Assembly (NCBI RefSeq): GCF_010183535.1
Contig: NC_071331.1
Coordinates: forward strand, 4,216,001-4,280,000
DNA from: Caenorhabditis remanei
Taxonomy: Eukaryota; Nematoda; Chromadorea; Rhabditida; Rhabditidae
Length of the DNA: 64,000 nt
Direction of reading: 5' to 3'
The position numbers were made by a program, and so were the translations under genes. Shown here one piece after another: positions 12,136 through 23,696 of the stretch. Under the pieces are notes generated by a model that did no database searches, was not told the origin of the DNA, and saw only the letters and a list, made by a program, of their open reading frames with translations. Position 1 is the first letter of the stretch. Every line of letters starts with the position of its first letter.

Positions 12136-12194
12136 TGAAACAGAGACCGAAAAATGAGGCCGACTCATAAAATTGCAAAACTTTATCTGTTTCA
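12136..12194. promoter_or_regulatory. Facing Ruby-type motif pair downstream of eEF2 copy 1
   Basis: TGAAACAG at 12136-12143 (motif on -) and CTGTTTCA at 12187-12194 (+). The pair is repeated at 22176-22183 (+)/22125-22132 (-) in copy 2 and at 23904-23911 (-)/23955-23962 (+) in copy 3. Confidence 0.5.
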
Positions 12195-12330
12195 GTTGTG
12201 TAATTTCTATGCACATTCACTCCAGTCACAATATTCGCTTGGTAACTGCTGATAGGTTGCCTTAAAGCAATTCAAACATTAATCGGAAAAAAGTTTCATT
12301 TTTCAAAAAAACCGATTCTAAATCTACAAA

Positions 12331-15300
12331 TTACATTTTATCAAGATAATTATCAAGGGCTGGTATTCCCTCTTTGAGACCTTTTCGTTTCCTAATATCC
12401 ATCACAATTTGATTCGGCTTGCTACCAATTTCCAAAGGGTCGCCCGGTAGCACCTGCCAATGATCGAACACACATTGCGGGAATGCTTGTCCACCGGTGT
12501 TGGATCGGAGATCTGCTGTGAATCCGAAGGATTCGTTGACAGGTAGATATGCTTTGACAATGAACATAGGAGTTCCGATGACCTGAGATTCTTCGATAAC
12601 AAGGCCACGTCGCTTGTTGATTACGCCGTAGATTCCTGAAAAGAAACCATGAAAAGTAATTTACCTACGTTACCGTTAAGAATTACCTCCTATCACCGGC
12701 TCAGGACACTGAATCTCCACCAGGTACACCGGCTCAAGGACACGTGGCTCTGCAGTCAACTGTGATGCGTAGAACACTCTCCTTGCCGCCGGGATAATCT
12801 GAGCCCCTCCTCGATGCATAGAATCTGAGTGGACTGTGACGTCATGGATGTTGAATCTGACACCTCTCAAAGTCTCCTCACAAAGGACACCTTCTCTAGT
12901 CGCCCAACTGAATCCAGCCATCATTGGATCCTTGATATCATTCAAATATTGTACTCCTTTGGTCACATCGAACAGGAGATTGGGGCCAGTGCCATCTGGA
13001 CCGAAGCACCATATCCTCCGGGCTTCCGTGACGTCATAGTTGTACTTCTCTGATAGAACTTTGGCGCGAGATTTGAATTCATCACGGGCGTTGATGACTC
13101 CTCCCTCGATATCATCTGCGAGACCATCTGCCATTGGTTGTGCGGAGCAGTGGAGTCGATTCAGCTTATTTGCAGACTTCGCAAGACAAATATGGCTAGA
13201 CTCCGCTTGAACTGTCTCCCGATACGAAACTACTGGATCCGAAATCTTCAATGGGATACAAGCATGGTCCTCCTCCAAGTCTTTCAAACAAATCTCCAAA
13301 TGGAGCTCCCCGGCTCCAGCGATAATGTGCTCACCGGAAGATTCGACGGTGCATTGGACCATCGGATCAGACTTGGCTAGCCGCTTGAGTCCCTCCACAA
13401 GTTTTGGTAGATCAGCGGGGTTCTTCGCCTCCACAGCGACACGGACCACTGGGGACACTGAGAATTTCATGACTCGTAAGTTATGGGCGTCCTTGAATGT
13501 TGTGATGGTACCACCTTTCACAAGGTACTGATCAACTCCAACTAGTCCAGCAATATTTCCACAAGGGATATCCTCAATACACTCCACATACTTTCCCATC
13601 ATGATAATCGTTCGTTGGATGGTCTTCTCATACAAGTCATCTTTCTTCCCTGGCACGTAGTTCGGACCCTGTATCCTTGCCTTCATTCCAGTGGCCACTT
13701 TTCCAGAGAACACTCTTCCAAACGCATAAAATCTTCCCTTGTCAGAAGTCGGCACCATTTTCGAGATGTACATCATAAGGGGACCATTAGGGTCGCAGTT
13801 CTTGATTGCCAAGGCCGCATCGTCATCGTGTGGTCCTTCATATAACATTTCCATTCGGTACTTTTGCGCGGCGACGGGGGAGGGAAGATGGAACGCAATC
13901 ATCTGGAGCATGGTGTCACCTGCTGGTAGCCACCGTCGCATGAAGGCTTTCAAGAGTGGTTTGCCTTCCAGATCCTCCTCATCGTAGTCTAGCTTGATGG
14001 AAAGTTTTTTCACGAGCTCCTGGATCTTTTCTTTCTTTACATTCATGATGGCATCAAAGACCATGAGTATAGGCTCAAGCACAAATTGATTGAATCCTCG
14101 TTTGCTATCATCGGTTTTGGTATAGCTCCACTTTTTTGTGGTAGGGTTGAAGAATCGGTCTCCCCACAGGTTTTTCATCAGTTTGTCGACCTGAAAATTT
14201 AATTTTGATTAACAGTTTCTGGGGTACCAGAAGTATGTCGGACAGATTTTGGCGCATTACTGGTAGTAGGAATAAAGTTATACTTGCAAAAACTCGGTTC
14301 TAAATCCGTGACCTACTGCGGGCTGGATAGCGGATCGTTAATGGCCGAGAAAATGTTGCAAAACCAAAAAACCGGAGAAGCCATTTCAGTTCGGTCCGCG
14401 GCACATTATCCCAAACTACAGTGACCAGCTTACAGTTACCAAATTACACTGACAAACAGGATTAGATTGTCAGTGTAACTTGGTCACTGCAGTTTTGTCA
14501 GTGTAACTTTGTCATTGTAGTTTTGGTTAATGCCCCGCGAGCCGGACTAGAATGACTTTTTGTCCATTTTTGCGTTTTTCAACCCTTTTTCCCGGCCCGC
14601 GGCACAAACGAATAGCCATCCGACCAGTAGTTAGTCACTGACATAGAACCCGTCGAGATCTATATTTTGGTACATACTTCAGCTTATAATATTGCGTATT
14701 TTGGTTACATTTTGGCGCATTTCATAGATTAATGATATTCCAACCTGAACTCCAAACTTGTCAGCGTACATTTCCGCGAACTGCTTCAACGTGAACGCCC
14801 ATCCATGGAGACCAGATCCAAACCCAACGTTTCCAATCGATGGATCTACCATAACTGGGCCCATTGGACCATCATCATCCGAATAGGTGGCGATAATCAC
14901 ATTGACATTCTCCACTATCCGTCGGAACGTTTGATACATCTCCTCGGCTCCCAGCTGCAATTCCAAAAGCGCTCGATCCATCTTGTTCATGAACAGTATC
15001 GGCTTAATCCTCTCCGCAATCGCCTGCCGTAGAACCGTCTCCGTCTGAACACAAACTCCGGATACACAGTCCACCACTACCATAGCTCCGTCGGTGACTC
15101 GAAGTGCCGCTGTGACTTCAGATGAGAAGTCGACGTGGCCTGGAGAGTCGATAAGGTTGATTAGGAAGCCGTTGAACTTTTCGGGTTTTCCGTTGACATC
15201 AATGGTTTCACATTGGTGTTCTCCTTGGACAAAGTCTAGGTCCTTCTTGTCGAGCTCGAAGAATAGGGAGATGGCGCTGGAAAAATATGTAAATATAAGA

Positions 15301-15661
15301 TTATGGGTGAACCAAAACGCACAAGTTATTATTGAAAGTTCCATCACCTAATCTTATATAATAATTGTGCTACAGTATAATTTTGCATTGAAATTATTTA
15401 TAAGTCATTAAATTTGTCTTTATACTTTCAGACTGCCCCAACTCACGTCGACTTGATCGTAATACACCTCTCCTGCTCATCCTTCCTTGTATCCGTGAAT
15501 CTCGCTTCACCGGCTTTCGACTGAGCGATAATACCCGCCTTGGACACCAGGGAATCCGTCAAAGTAGACTTTCCATGGTCCACATGAGCGATGACGGACA
15601 TGTTACGGATATTCCGTCTCCGGTCCATCAGGGAGCGTATCTCATCGGCGGTGAAGTTGAC
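12331..15661 (-). CDS. eef-2: eEF2 paralog, copy 1: first exon with ATG missing
   Basis: Exons 2-5 are 15661-15447, 15276-14745, 14190-12687 and 12635-12331, with the same GT-AG junctions as the intact copy at 17329-21988 and the same protein from Val2 to Met852. The reading frame is open throughout. One difference I see is synonymous (CCT for CCG). The exon holding only the start codon is absent: the palindrome arm ends at 16973 and the following spacer has no ATG|GTGAGT on this strand. Without an upstream donor, the exon-2 acceptor could be trans-spliced, giving a start at Met13 and still keeping the G1 loop. If the intron remnant is retained, an in-frame ATG at 15691 would add ten residues. 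Otherwise it is a 5'-truncated gene copy. Head-to-head with copy 2. Confidence 0.75.
14287..14659. mobile_element. Imperfect inverted-repeat element in intron 3 of eEF2 copy 1
   Basis: The roughly 550-bp intron between exons 3 and 4 contains a diverged palindrome centred near 14473. Arm pairs include TTACACTGACAA/TTGTCAGTGTAA, and CGCGGCACATTATCC against GCGGGGCATTAACC. Mirror-equivalent copies are at 19660-20032 and 26055-26427. It predates the triplication. Confidence 0.55.
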
Positions 15662-17328
15662 CTGGAAATGAGGAATGATAAAAATATGCAAGGTAAGGCC
15701 GTAATATGCAAGGTAAGTGCGTTATCTATAAGTGGACTATATGAAAGTCAGAAAATTTGAGTTTTCGTCAATAATTTTTTCCGTTTTTGTCTGTGAATAT
15801 CAGAAAACTTATTTTGCGTGAAATTCTGCTTCCGTCGACTTTTTTTTCGACTTTTTTGAGTTTTTCAAAAAAAAAACAGAAAAGTAGACAAGAATGTTTC
15901 GGAAATTGCAGAAAGCCATGCCCATATCCTGCGGCAGAACTATTGAAAAGCTGAAAAACTTTATGTTTCTGTATCTACATATAAAAAAAAATTTTTTTTT
16001 CAGAATTGGTTAATGATTCAGGGGAAATATTCAAAAACCAGCGAAAAATGATTTTCAAAATTGTTTTTAAATTTTTAAATTTTAACAGCATGTCACAGTG
16101 TCAACAATGAAGAATGAATGCAAATTGTGAAATTATTTTGTTTAGCTAGAATAAATTCCGAAACTATTTCAAATGGAGCAACTCAACGTCGAACATGACA
16201 CTGTTTATAGTATTCTTGATACAGTAACGTACGGTACTAACACCATATAAAATAGCATGTTCACAATGAAGCTGAGCCTACCTCTGCATATATTGATAAC
16301 CGGGTTACAACTTGTGGTGACGGTGAAATTAGAGCTCTTACTGGACAGACCTAGCGAAATAAAATACTGCTCCCGAATAAAAAAAAATATTGGAAACAGT
16401 AAAACCCTATATGGCTTGAAACCAACATTGTTTAATCCTGGTGACCTGGTTAAAAACTTTTGAGACTAAAAGAATAGACTGGCATCATTGCGCTAGAATT
16501 ACCTATGCGCTGGCCTAAAAATGACAGAGAGGCGTTTTTCACGAAAATCAAATTCTCAGTGAAAGCGAATAATTTGAAAAAATTTGAACTGCCCGAAAAT
16601 GGGTTGCAACAATCTTTTTTCAGTTTTTCAGAAAAGTTAACACAAAAGGAAAACACAAACAAAAAATTTAACAGTTTTCGGAAAAAAATTTTAATTTTGA
16701 AAGACTGTCGCGATGCTACTTATTTCCCCACACTACGCGCTAATAGGCTCCATACAAAACAAGTGTCAACTACAAAAATAAAACTATTGGTTTATTCTAG
16801 TTTCCGTAGGAAAATTGAAATAGTAGGAAAATTATTATCTCTGTGTCAAGGTTGCCAAAAAAATTTACACAGGGGAACGTTCAAGATTGAAACCTCACCC
16901 CAGAAAAATTATAAATGTACTGTTTGAAACAGGGGTTATCTTCAAAAAATTTTGCTTCGGCCTTCAATATCATCCTTTCTCCCCGCTCTGAAAAAAAAAA
17001 CCTTTCTCCCCGCTCTGAAAATAAATAAACTAGTTGTTTGGTCAGTGACGAAATGTTGCACCCTCGTGTTGTTCTGTTCCCCCCTTGCAACCTCGCATGC
17101 AAAATTTCGCAATATTTCATATGTGTTATCGGAGAAGGAAAACATATTTATTGAGAGAAATTTTTTGATGATAGGAGTACTTTTTTTTGCTGTCTCAGAA
17201 AAATTGTTTTTGGTTTTAATTTTCAGTGTCTGACGATTTGATTCGAATTCAGTCTGTGTCTCACCGCTTGTCTCACCGACCTATTTCCCGTGTATAGCTG
17301 AAATTAGAAAGCTGCAAGAGAAAGGAAC
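15662..17328. other. eEF2 intron-1 remnant of copy 1 plus palindrome spacer
   Basis: 15662-16973 is the antisense of intron 1 of copy 2 and holds no exon that I recognise. The 140-codon open frame 16505-16927 (+) has an identical mirror at 17392-17814 (-), lies in intron sequence and lacks any family signature. A Ruby-type octamer is at 16925-16932 (-) with its mirror at 17387-17394 (+). 16974-17345 is the unique spacer, with a 27-bp direct repeat (CTTTCTCCCCGCTCTGAAAA twice), the putative promoter, the 5'UTR and exon 1 of copy 2. Confidence 0.6.
17227..17328 (+). promoter_or_regulatory. 5' leader of eEF2 copy 2 with possible SL acceptor
   Basis: AATTTTCAG ending at 17226 resembles a trans-splice acceptor. 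It is followed by about 100 nt of leader up to AGGAAC ATG. The promoter would lie in 16974-17226 inside the palindrome spacer. Inferred. Confidence 0.5.
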
Positions 17329-20300
17329 ATGGTGAGTGCTTAATCATGATATTGAAAGCCGAAGCAAAATTTTTTGAAGATAACCCCTGTTTCAAACAGT
17401 ACATTTATAATTTTTCTGGGGTGAGGTTTCAATCTTGAACGTTCCCCTGTGTAAATTTTTTTGGCAACCTTGACACGGAGATAATAATTTTCCTACTATT
17501 TCAATTTTCCTACGGAAACTAGAATAAACCAATAGTTTTATTTTTGTAGTTGACACTTGTTTTGTATGGAGCCTATTAGCGCGTAGTGTGGGGAAATAAG
17601 TAGCATCGCGACAGTCTTTCAAAATTAAAATTTTTTTCCGAAAACTGTTAAATTTTTTGTTTGTGTTTTCCTTTTGTGTTAACTTTTCTGAAAAACTGAA
17701 AAAAGATTGTTGCAACCCATTTTCGGGCAGTTCAAATTTTTTCAAATTATTCGCTTTCACTGAGAATTTGATTTTCGTGAAAAACGCCTCTCTGTCATTT
17801 TTAGGCCAGCGCATAGGTAATTCTAGCGCAATGATGCCAGTCTATTCTTTTAGTCTCAAAAGTTTTTAACCAGGTCACCAGGATTAAACAATGTTGGTTT
17901 CAAGCCATATAGGGTTTTACTGTTTCCAATATTTTTTTTATTCGGGAGCAGTATTTTATTTCGCTAGGTCTGTCCAGTAAGAGCTCTAATTTCACCGTCA
18001 CCACAAGTTGTAACCCGGTTATCAATATATGCAGAGGTAGGCTCAGCTTCATTGTGAACATGCTATTTTATATGGTGTTAGTACCGTACGTTACTGTATC
18101 AAGAATACTATAAACAGTGTCATGTTCGACGTTGAGTTGCTCCATTTGAAATAGTTTCGGAATTTATTCTAGCTAAACAAAATAATTTCACAATTTGCAT
18201 TCATTCTTCATTGTTGACACTGTGACATGCTGTTAAAATTTAAAAATTTAAAAACAATTTTGAAAATCATTTTTCGCTGGTTTTTGAATATTTCCCCTGA
18301 ATCATTAACCAATTCTGAAAAAAAATTTTTTTTTTATATGTTGATACAGAAACATAAAGTTTTTCAGCTTTTCAATAGTTCTGCCGCAGGATATGGGCAT
18401 GGCTTTCTGCAATTTCCGAAACATTCTTGTCTACTTTTCTGTTTTTTTTTTTGAAAAACTCAAAAAAGTCGAAAAAAAAGTCGACGGAAGCAGAATTTCA
18501 CGCAAAATAAGTTTTCTGATATTCACAGACAAAAACGGAAAAAATTATTGACGAAAACTCAAATTTTCTGACTTTCATATAGTCCACTTATAGATAACGC
18601 ACTTACCTTGCATATTACGGCCTTACCTTGCATATTTTTATCATTCCTCATTTCCAGGTCAACTTCACCGCCGATGAGATACGCTCCCTGATGGACCGGA
18701 GACGGAATATCCGTAACATGTCCGTCATCGCTCATGTGGACCATGGAAAGTCTACTTTGACGGATTCCCTGGTGTCCAAGGCGGGTATTATCGCTCAGTC
18801 AAAAGCCGGTGAAGCGAGATTCACGGATACAAGGAAGGATGAGCAGGAGAGGTGTATTACGATCAAGTCGACGTGAGTTGGGGCAGTCTGAAAGTATAAA
18901 GACAAATTTAATGACTTATAAATAATTTCAATGCAAAATTATACTGTAGCACAATTATTATATAAGATTAGGTGATGGAACTTTCAATAATAACTTGTGC
19001 GTTTTGGTTCACCCATAATCTTATATTTACATATTTTTCCAGCGCCATCTCCCTATTCTTCGAGCTCGACAAGAAGGACCTAGACTTTGTCCAAGGAGAA
19101 CACCAATGTGAAACCATTGATGTCAACGGAAAACCCGAAAAGTTCAACGGCTTCCTAATCAACCTTATCGACTCTCCAGGCCACGTCGACTTCTCATCTG
19201 AAGTCACAGCGGCACTTCGAGTCACCGACGGAGCTATGGTAGTGGTGGACTGTGTATCCGGAGTTTGTGTTCAGACGGAGACGGTTCTACGGCAGGCGAT
19301 TGCGGAGAGGATTAAGCCGATACTGTTCATGAACAAGATGGATCGAGCGCTTTTGGAATTGCAGCTGGGAGCCGAGGAGATGTATCAAACGTTCCGACGG
19401 ATAGTGGAGAATGTCAATGTGATTATCGCCACCTATTCGGATGATGATGGTCCAATGGGCCCAGTTATGGTAGATCCATCGATTGGAAACGTTGGGTTTG
19501 GATCTGGTCTCCATGGATGGGCGTTCACGTTGAAGCAGTTCGCGGAAATGTACGCTGACAAGTTTGGAGTTCAGGTTGGAATATCATTAATCTATGAAAT
19601 GCGCCAAAATGTAACCAAAATACGCAATATTATAAGCTGAAGTATGTACCAAAATATAGATCTCGACGGGTTCTATGTCAGTGACTAACTACTGGTCGGA
19701 TGGCTATTCGTTTGTGCCGCGGGCCGGGAAAAAGGGTTGAAAAACGCAAAAATGGACAAAAAGTCATTCTAGTCCGGCTCGCGGGGCATTAACCAAAACT
19801 ACAATGACAAAGTTACACTGACAAAACTGCAGTGACCAAGTTACACTGACAATCTAATCCTGTTTGTCAGTGTAATTTGGTAACTGTAAGCTGGTCACTG
19901 TAGTTTGGGATAATGTGCCGCGGACCGAACTGAAATGGCTTCTCCGGTTTTTTGGTTTTGCAACATTTTCTCGGCCATTAACGATCCGCTATCCAGCCCG
20001 CAGTAGGTCACGGATTTAGAACCGAGTTTTTGCAAGTATAACTTTATTCCTACTACCAGTAATGCGCCAAAATCTGTCCGACATACTTCTGGTACCCCAG
20101 AAACTGTTAATCAAAATTAAATTTTCAGGTCGACAAACTGATGAAAAACCTGTGGGGAGACCGATTCTTCAACCCTACCACAAAAAAGTGGAGCTATACC
20201 AAAACCGATGATAGCAAACGAGGATTCAATCAATTTGTGCTTGAGCCTATACTCATGGTCTTTGATGCCATCATGAATGTAAAGAAAGAAAAGATCCAGG

Positions 20301-21988
20301 AGCTCGTGAAAAAACTTTCCATCAAGCTAGACTACGATGAGGAGGATCTGGAAGGCAAACCACTCTTGAAAGCCTTCATGCGACGGTGGCTACCAGCAGG
20401 TGACACCATGCTCCAGATGATTGCGTTCCATCTTCCCTCCCCCGTCGCCGCGCAAAAGTACCGAATGGAAATGTTATATGAAGGACCACACGATGACGAT
20501 GCGGCCTTGGCAATCAAGAACTGCGACCCTAATGGTCCCCTTATGATGTACATCTCGAAAATGGTGCCGACTTCTGACAAGGGAAGATTTTATGCGTTTG
20601 GAAGAGTGTTCTCTGGAAAAGTGGCCACTGGAATGAAGGCAAGGATACAGGGTCCGAACTACGTGCCAGGGAAGAAAGATGACTTGTATGAGAAGACCAT
20701 CCAACGAACGATTATCATGATGGGAAAGTATGTGGAGTGTATTGAGGATATCCCTTGTGGAAATATTGCTGGACTAGTTGGAGTTGATCAGTACCTTGTG
20801 AAAGGTGGTACCATCACAACATTCAAGGACGCCCATAACTTACGAGTCATGAAATTCTCAGTGTCCCCAGTGGTCCGTGTCGCTGTGGAGGCGAAGAACC
20901 CCGCTGATCTACCAAAACTTGTGGAGGGACTCAAGCGGCTAGCCAAGTCTGATCCGATGGTCCAATGCACCGTCGAATCTTCCGGTGAGCACATTATCGC
21001 TGGAGCCGGGGAGCTCCATTTGGAGATTTGTTTGAAAGACTTGGAGGAGGACCATGCTTGTATCCCATTGAAGATTTCGGATCCAGTAGTTTCGTATCGG
21101 GAGACAGTTCAAGCGGAGTCTAGCCATATTTGTCTTGCGAAGTCTGCAAATAAGCTGAATCGACTCCACTGCTCCGCACAACCAATGGCAGATGGTCTCG
21201 CAGATGATATCGAGGGAGGAGTCATCAACGCCCGTGATGAATTCAAATCTCGCGCCAAAGTTCTATCAGAGAAGTACAACTATGACGTCACGGAAGCCCG
21301 GAGGATATGGTGCTTCGGTCCAGATGGCACTGGCCCCAATCTCCTGTTCGATGTGACCAAAGGAGTACAATATTTGAATGATATCAAGGATCCAATGATG
21401 GCTGGATTCAGTTGGGCGACTAGAGAAGGTGTCCTTTGTGAGGAGACTTTGAGAGGTGTCAGATTCAACATCCATGACGTCACAGTCCACTCAGATTCTA
21501 TGCATCGAGGAGGGGCTCAGATTATCCCGGCGGCAAGGAGAGTGTTCTACGCATCACAGTTGACTGCAGAGCCACGTGTCCTTGAGCCGGTGTACCTGGT
21601 GGAGATTCAGTGTCCTGAGCCGGTGATAGGAGGTAATTCTTAACGGTAACGTAGGTAAATTACTTTTCATGGTTTCTTTTCAGGAATCTACGGCGTAATC
21701 AACAAGCGACGTGGCCTTGTTATCGAAGAATCTCAGGTCATCGGAACTCCGATGTTCATTGTCAAAGCATATCTACCTGTCAACGAATCCTTCGGATTCA
21801 CAGCAGATCTCCGATCCAACACCGGTGGACAAGCATTCCCGCAATGTGTGTTCGATCATTGGCAGGTGCTACCGGGCGACCCTTTGGAAATTGGTAGCAA
21901 GCCGAATCAAATTGTGATGGATATTAGGAAACGAAAAGGTCTCAAAGAGGGAATACCAGCCCTTGATAATTATCTTGATAAAATGTAA
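17329..21988 (+). CDS. eef-2: Translation elongation factor 2 (eEF2) paralog, intact copy 2, 852 aa
   Basis: Exons: 17329-17331 (ATG alone), 18658-18872, 19043-19574, 20129-21632, 21684-21988; total 852 codons, the usual nematode eEF2 length. eEF2 is the cytosolic GTPase that moves tRNA-mRNA through the ribosome. Seen: G1 AHVDHGKST (26-34), Thr57 in RFTDTRKDE (the eEF2-kinase site), G3 DSPGH (116-120), G4 NKMD (170-173) and the diphthamide tip with His709. Odd points: the tip reads HRGGAQ where eEF2s normally have HRGGGQ, and AGEARFT replaces the usual AGETRFT. Many scattered substitutions and non-optimal codons (AGG, ACG, GCG, CTG) suggest a divergent, less expressed paralog and not the main eef-2. 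Intron 1 (1326 bp) is long for a nematode. Exon 1 lies in the palindrome spacer, so only this copy has the normal start. Domain assignment is secure; function as a working factor is inferred. Confidence 0.9.
19660..20032. mobile_element. Imperfect inverted-repeat element in intron 3 of eEF2 copy 2
   Basis: Same element as at 14287-14659, here in sense orientation. Left GGTTCTATGTCAGTGAC pairs with right GTCACGGATTTAGAACC, and the inner GTTACACTGACAA pairs with TTGTCAGTGTAA. End positions are approximate. Confidence 0.55.
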
Positions 21989-22390
21989 TTTGTAGATTTA
22001 GAATCGGTTTTTTTGAAAAATGAAACTTTTTTCCGATTAATGTTTGAATTGCTTTAAGGCAACCTATCAGCAGTTACCAAGCGAATATTGTGACTGGAGT
22101 GAATGTGCATAGAAATTACACAACTGAAACAGATAAAGTTTTGCAATTTTATGAGTCGGCCTCATTTTTCGGTCTCTGTTTCAGAGTACCCTCAAAATTT
22201 GATCAGCTGAACAATTGTGTTCATGATTATTTATTTGTTCCAGTTATTTATTACAGGATCTTGAATCTCAGTTGTCGACTCCATTTTTGATTAATGAGAG
22301 TTTTTCTGTGAATTTTTAATTAGATTTCTGAAATTTTTAAGGAACTCTTTAAGTTTCTCACTTGCAGAGATATTTTCGTCGGAATTTTCG

Positions 22391-22627
22391 ATACTTGCCA
22401 ATGCACGGTCCGACCCGGTAAGGGTCAGGAAGGCTCGAAGGCCCGGTTTCAAAAAAAATTTATTTAAGTTTTCATCAAAAAAAGTTTAAGAATTTTTGTT
22501 GATTTTTCAGAAGTGTTTTCTAATTCTGATTCATAGTCAAACTTTTTCGCGAAGAAAACTCGTAACATTTCAACATTAAATTTTGAATTTTAGCGTCATT
22601 TATCCGAGCCCGGGCATTGACAAGTAT
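22391..22627. mobile_element. Short inverted-repeat element (MITE), copy-2 unit
   Basis: 237 bp, starting ATACTTGCCAATGCACGG and ending with the complement of ATACTTGTCAATGCCCGG. The 10-mer GGAATTTTCG lies on both sides (22381-22390 and 22628-22637). Contains GC-rich ends (GACCCGGTAAGGGTC) and an A/T-rich middle. Shorter by 7 bp than the other two copies. Confidence 0.7.
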
Positions 22628-23452
22628 GGAATTTTCGAGTTTTATTAGATTGATATGAACATTTTTGCATCGCGGAAAAGAAATTAACAGAACAGAGAAA
22701 AACTTTTTTTTTGAATTACAAATAACATTTTCGATATTTTTTAAAAACAAGGTTCATTTTTATTGAATTATGTACTTACAGTTAGCACATCATTCTTCAT
22801 TATTTTAGATTCAAGACGTCATATTAGTATTCAAACTTTTCATGTGTTGATTTTCAGATTAGATCCGATTTTGCGATTTGAGATGTTAGAGTTTTTGGAA
22901 ACACAACTATACATACACAAAGTTTTTCTATACCGCAAGATGAAACACTTTGTTACATTCTAGAAGCTTAACATCTTTTTCTTGAAACAGTGAACACACC
23001 GATTTGAATACTGTTGACTCATTGTGATGTATATAAGAATAAAATAGACTAACATCTGCTGAAGTAAAAATAAATCAAAGAATGAAAAAAACAAGCACGA
23101 ATTGAACATTCCAAATGTTTGTTTTAATCTCGGAAAACAAATTAACAGAACAGAGAAACACTAATTTTTAAATTTCAATAAACATTTTTGAAGTTATTGT
23201 AAAACCAGTTTCACCTTTTTTTGTCAGAATAACTAGATAGGTATTCTAGTATTTCCTAGTGTATTAACAAACATCTCAATTAATCCCAGAACATAATAAA
23301 ACAAAAATATGCATGTTTCAGTTTTTTTTTATAAAACAAACGTCTTGATTTTTTTCACTTCAGTTTCGTTCCGAGCCGACTTCAGAACATGTTCAACTAA
23401 AAATAGAGTTTGCAAAAATGTTCATATCAATCTAATAAAACTCGAAAATTCC

Positions 23453-23696
23453 ATACTTGTCAATGCCCGGGCTCGGATAAATGACGCTAAAATTCAAAAT
23501 TTAATGTTGAAATGTTACGAGTTTTCTTCGCGAAAAAGTCAATCTTTTGACTATGAATCAGAATTAGAAAACACTTCTGAAAAATCAACAAAAATTCTTA
23601 AACTTTTTTTGATGAAAACTTAAATAAATTTTTTTTGAAACCGGGCCTTCGAGCCTTCCTGACCCTTACCGGGTCGGACCGTGCATTGGCAAGTAT
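23453..23696. mobile_element. Short inverted-repeat element (MITE), copy-3 unit
   Basis: Equivalent of 11685-11928 at the constant offset of 11768, with the same ends and 10-bp flanking repeat. Confidence 0.65.

Larger units (their letters stand above)
10907..16160 (+). repeat. Direct-repeat unit, proximal copy (eEF2 copy 1)
   Basis: Matches 22669-27928 in the same orientation. From about 11200 onward the offset is a constant 11768 and the two are almost identical, including the whole eEF2 body. In the first 300 bp (10907-11200 against 22669-22965) they differ by many substitutions and small indels. Sharp ends: homology starts at ATCGCGGAAAAG and stops at TAAATTCCG (16160/27928). Confidence 0.9.
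11643..16973 (+). repeat. Left arm of the first large palindrome
   Basis: Reverse-complement match to 17346-22669. Coordinates sum to 34319 across the eEF2 gene and to 34312 beyond a 7-bp deletion in the right arm near 22545. Only a few substitutions are visible over 5.3 kb. Ends at CCTTCAATATCAT (16973), where the spacer begins. Confidence 0.92.
17346..22669 (-). repeat. Right arm of the first large palindrome
   Basis: Inverted copy of 11643-16973. It begins ATGATATTGAAAGCC 15 bp after the exon-1 ATG and ends at CATTTTTGCA (22669). There it is joined directly to the start of the third unit with about one base of shared sequence. It carries a private 7-bp deletion near 22545 and a few substitutions. 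Confidence 0.92.

Noticed and set aside
12829..13987. Several open frames of 67-82 codons on the plus strand inside the eEF2 body (and their equivalents at 20332-21490 and 24597-25755)
   Set aside because: They are antisense shadows of the large conserved eEF2 exon 4 and recur identically only because the gene is triplicated.
16505..16927. 140-codon frame with a mirror copy at 17392-17814
   Set aside because: It lies in eEF2 intron 1, is low in complexity (K/F-rich), shows no domain, and its conservation is explained by the palindrome.
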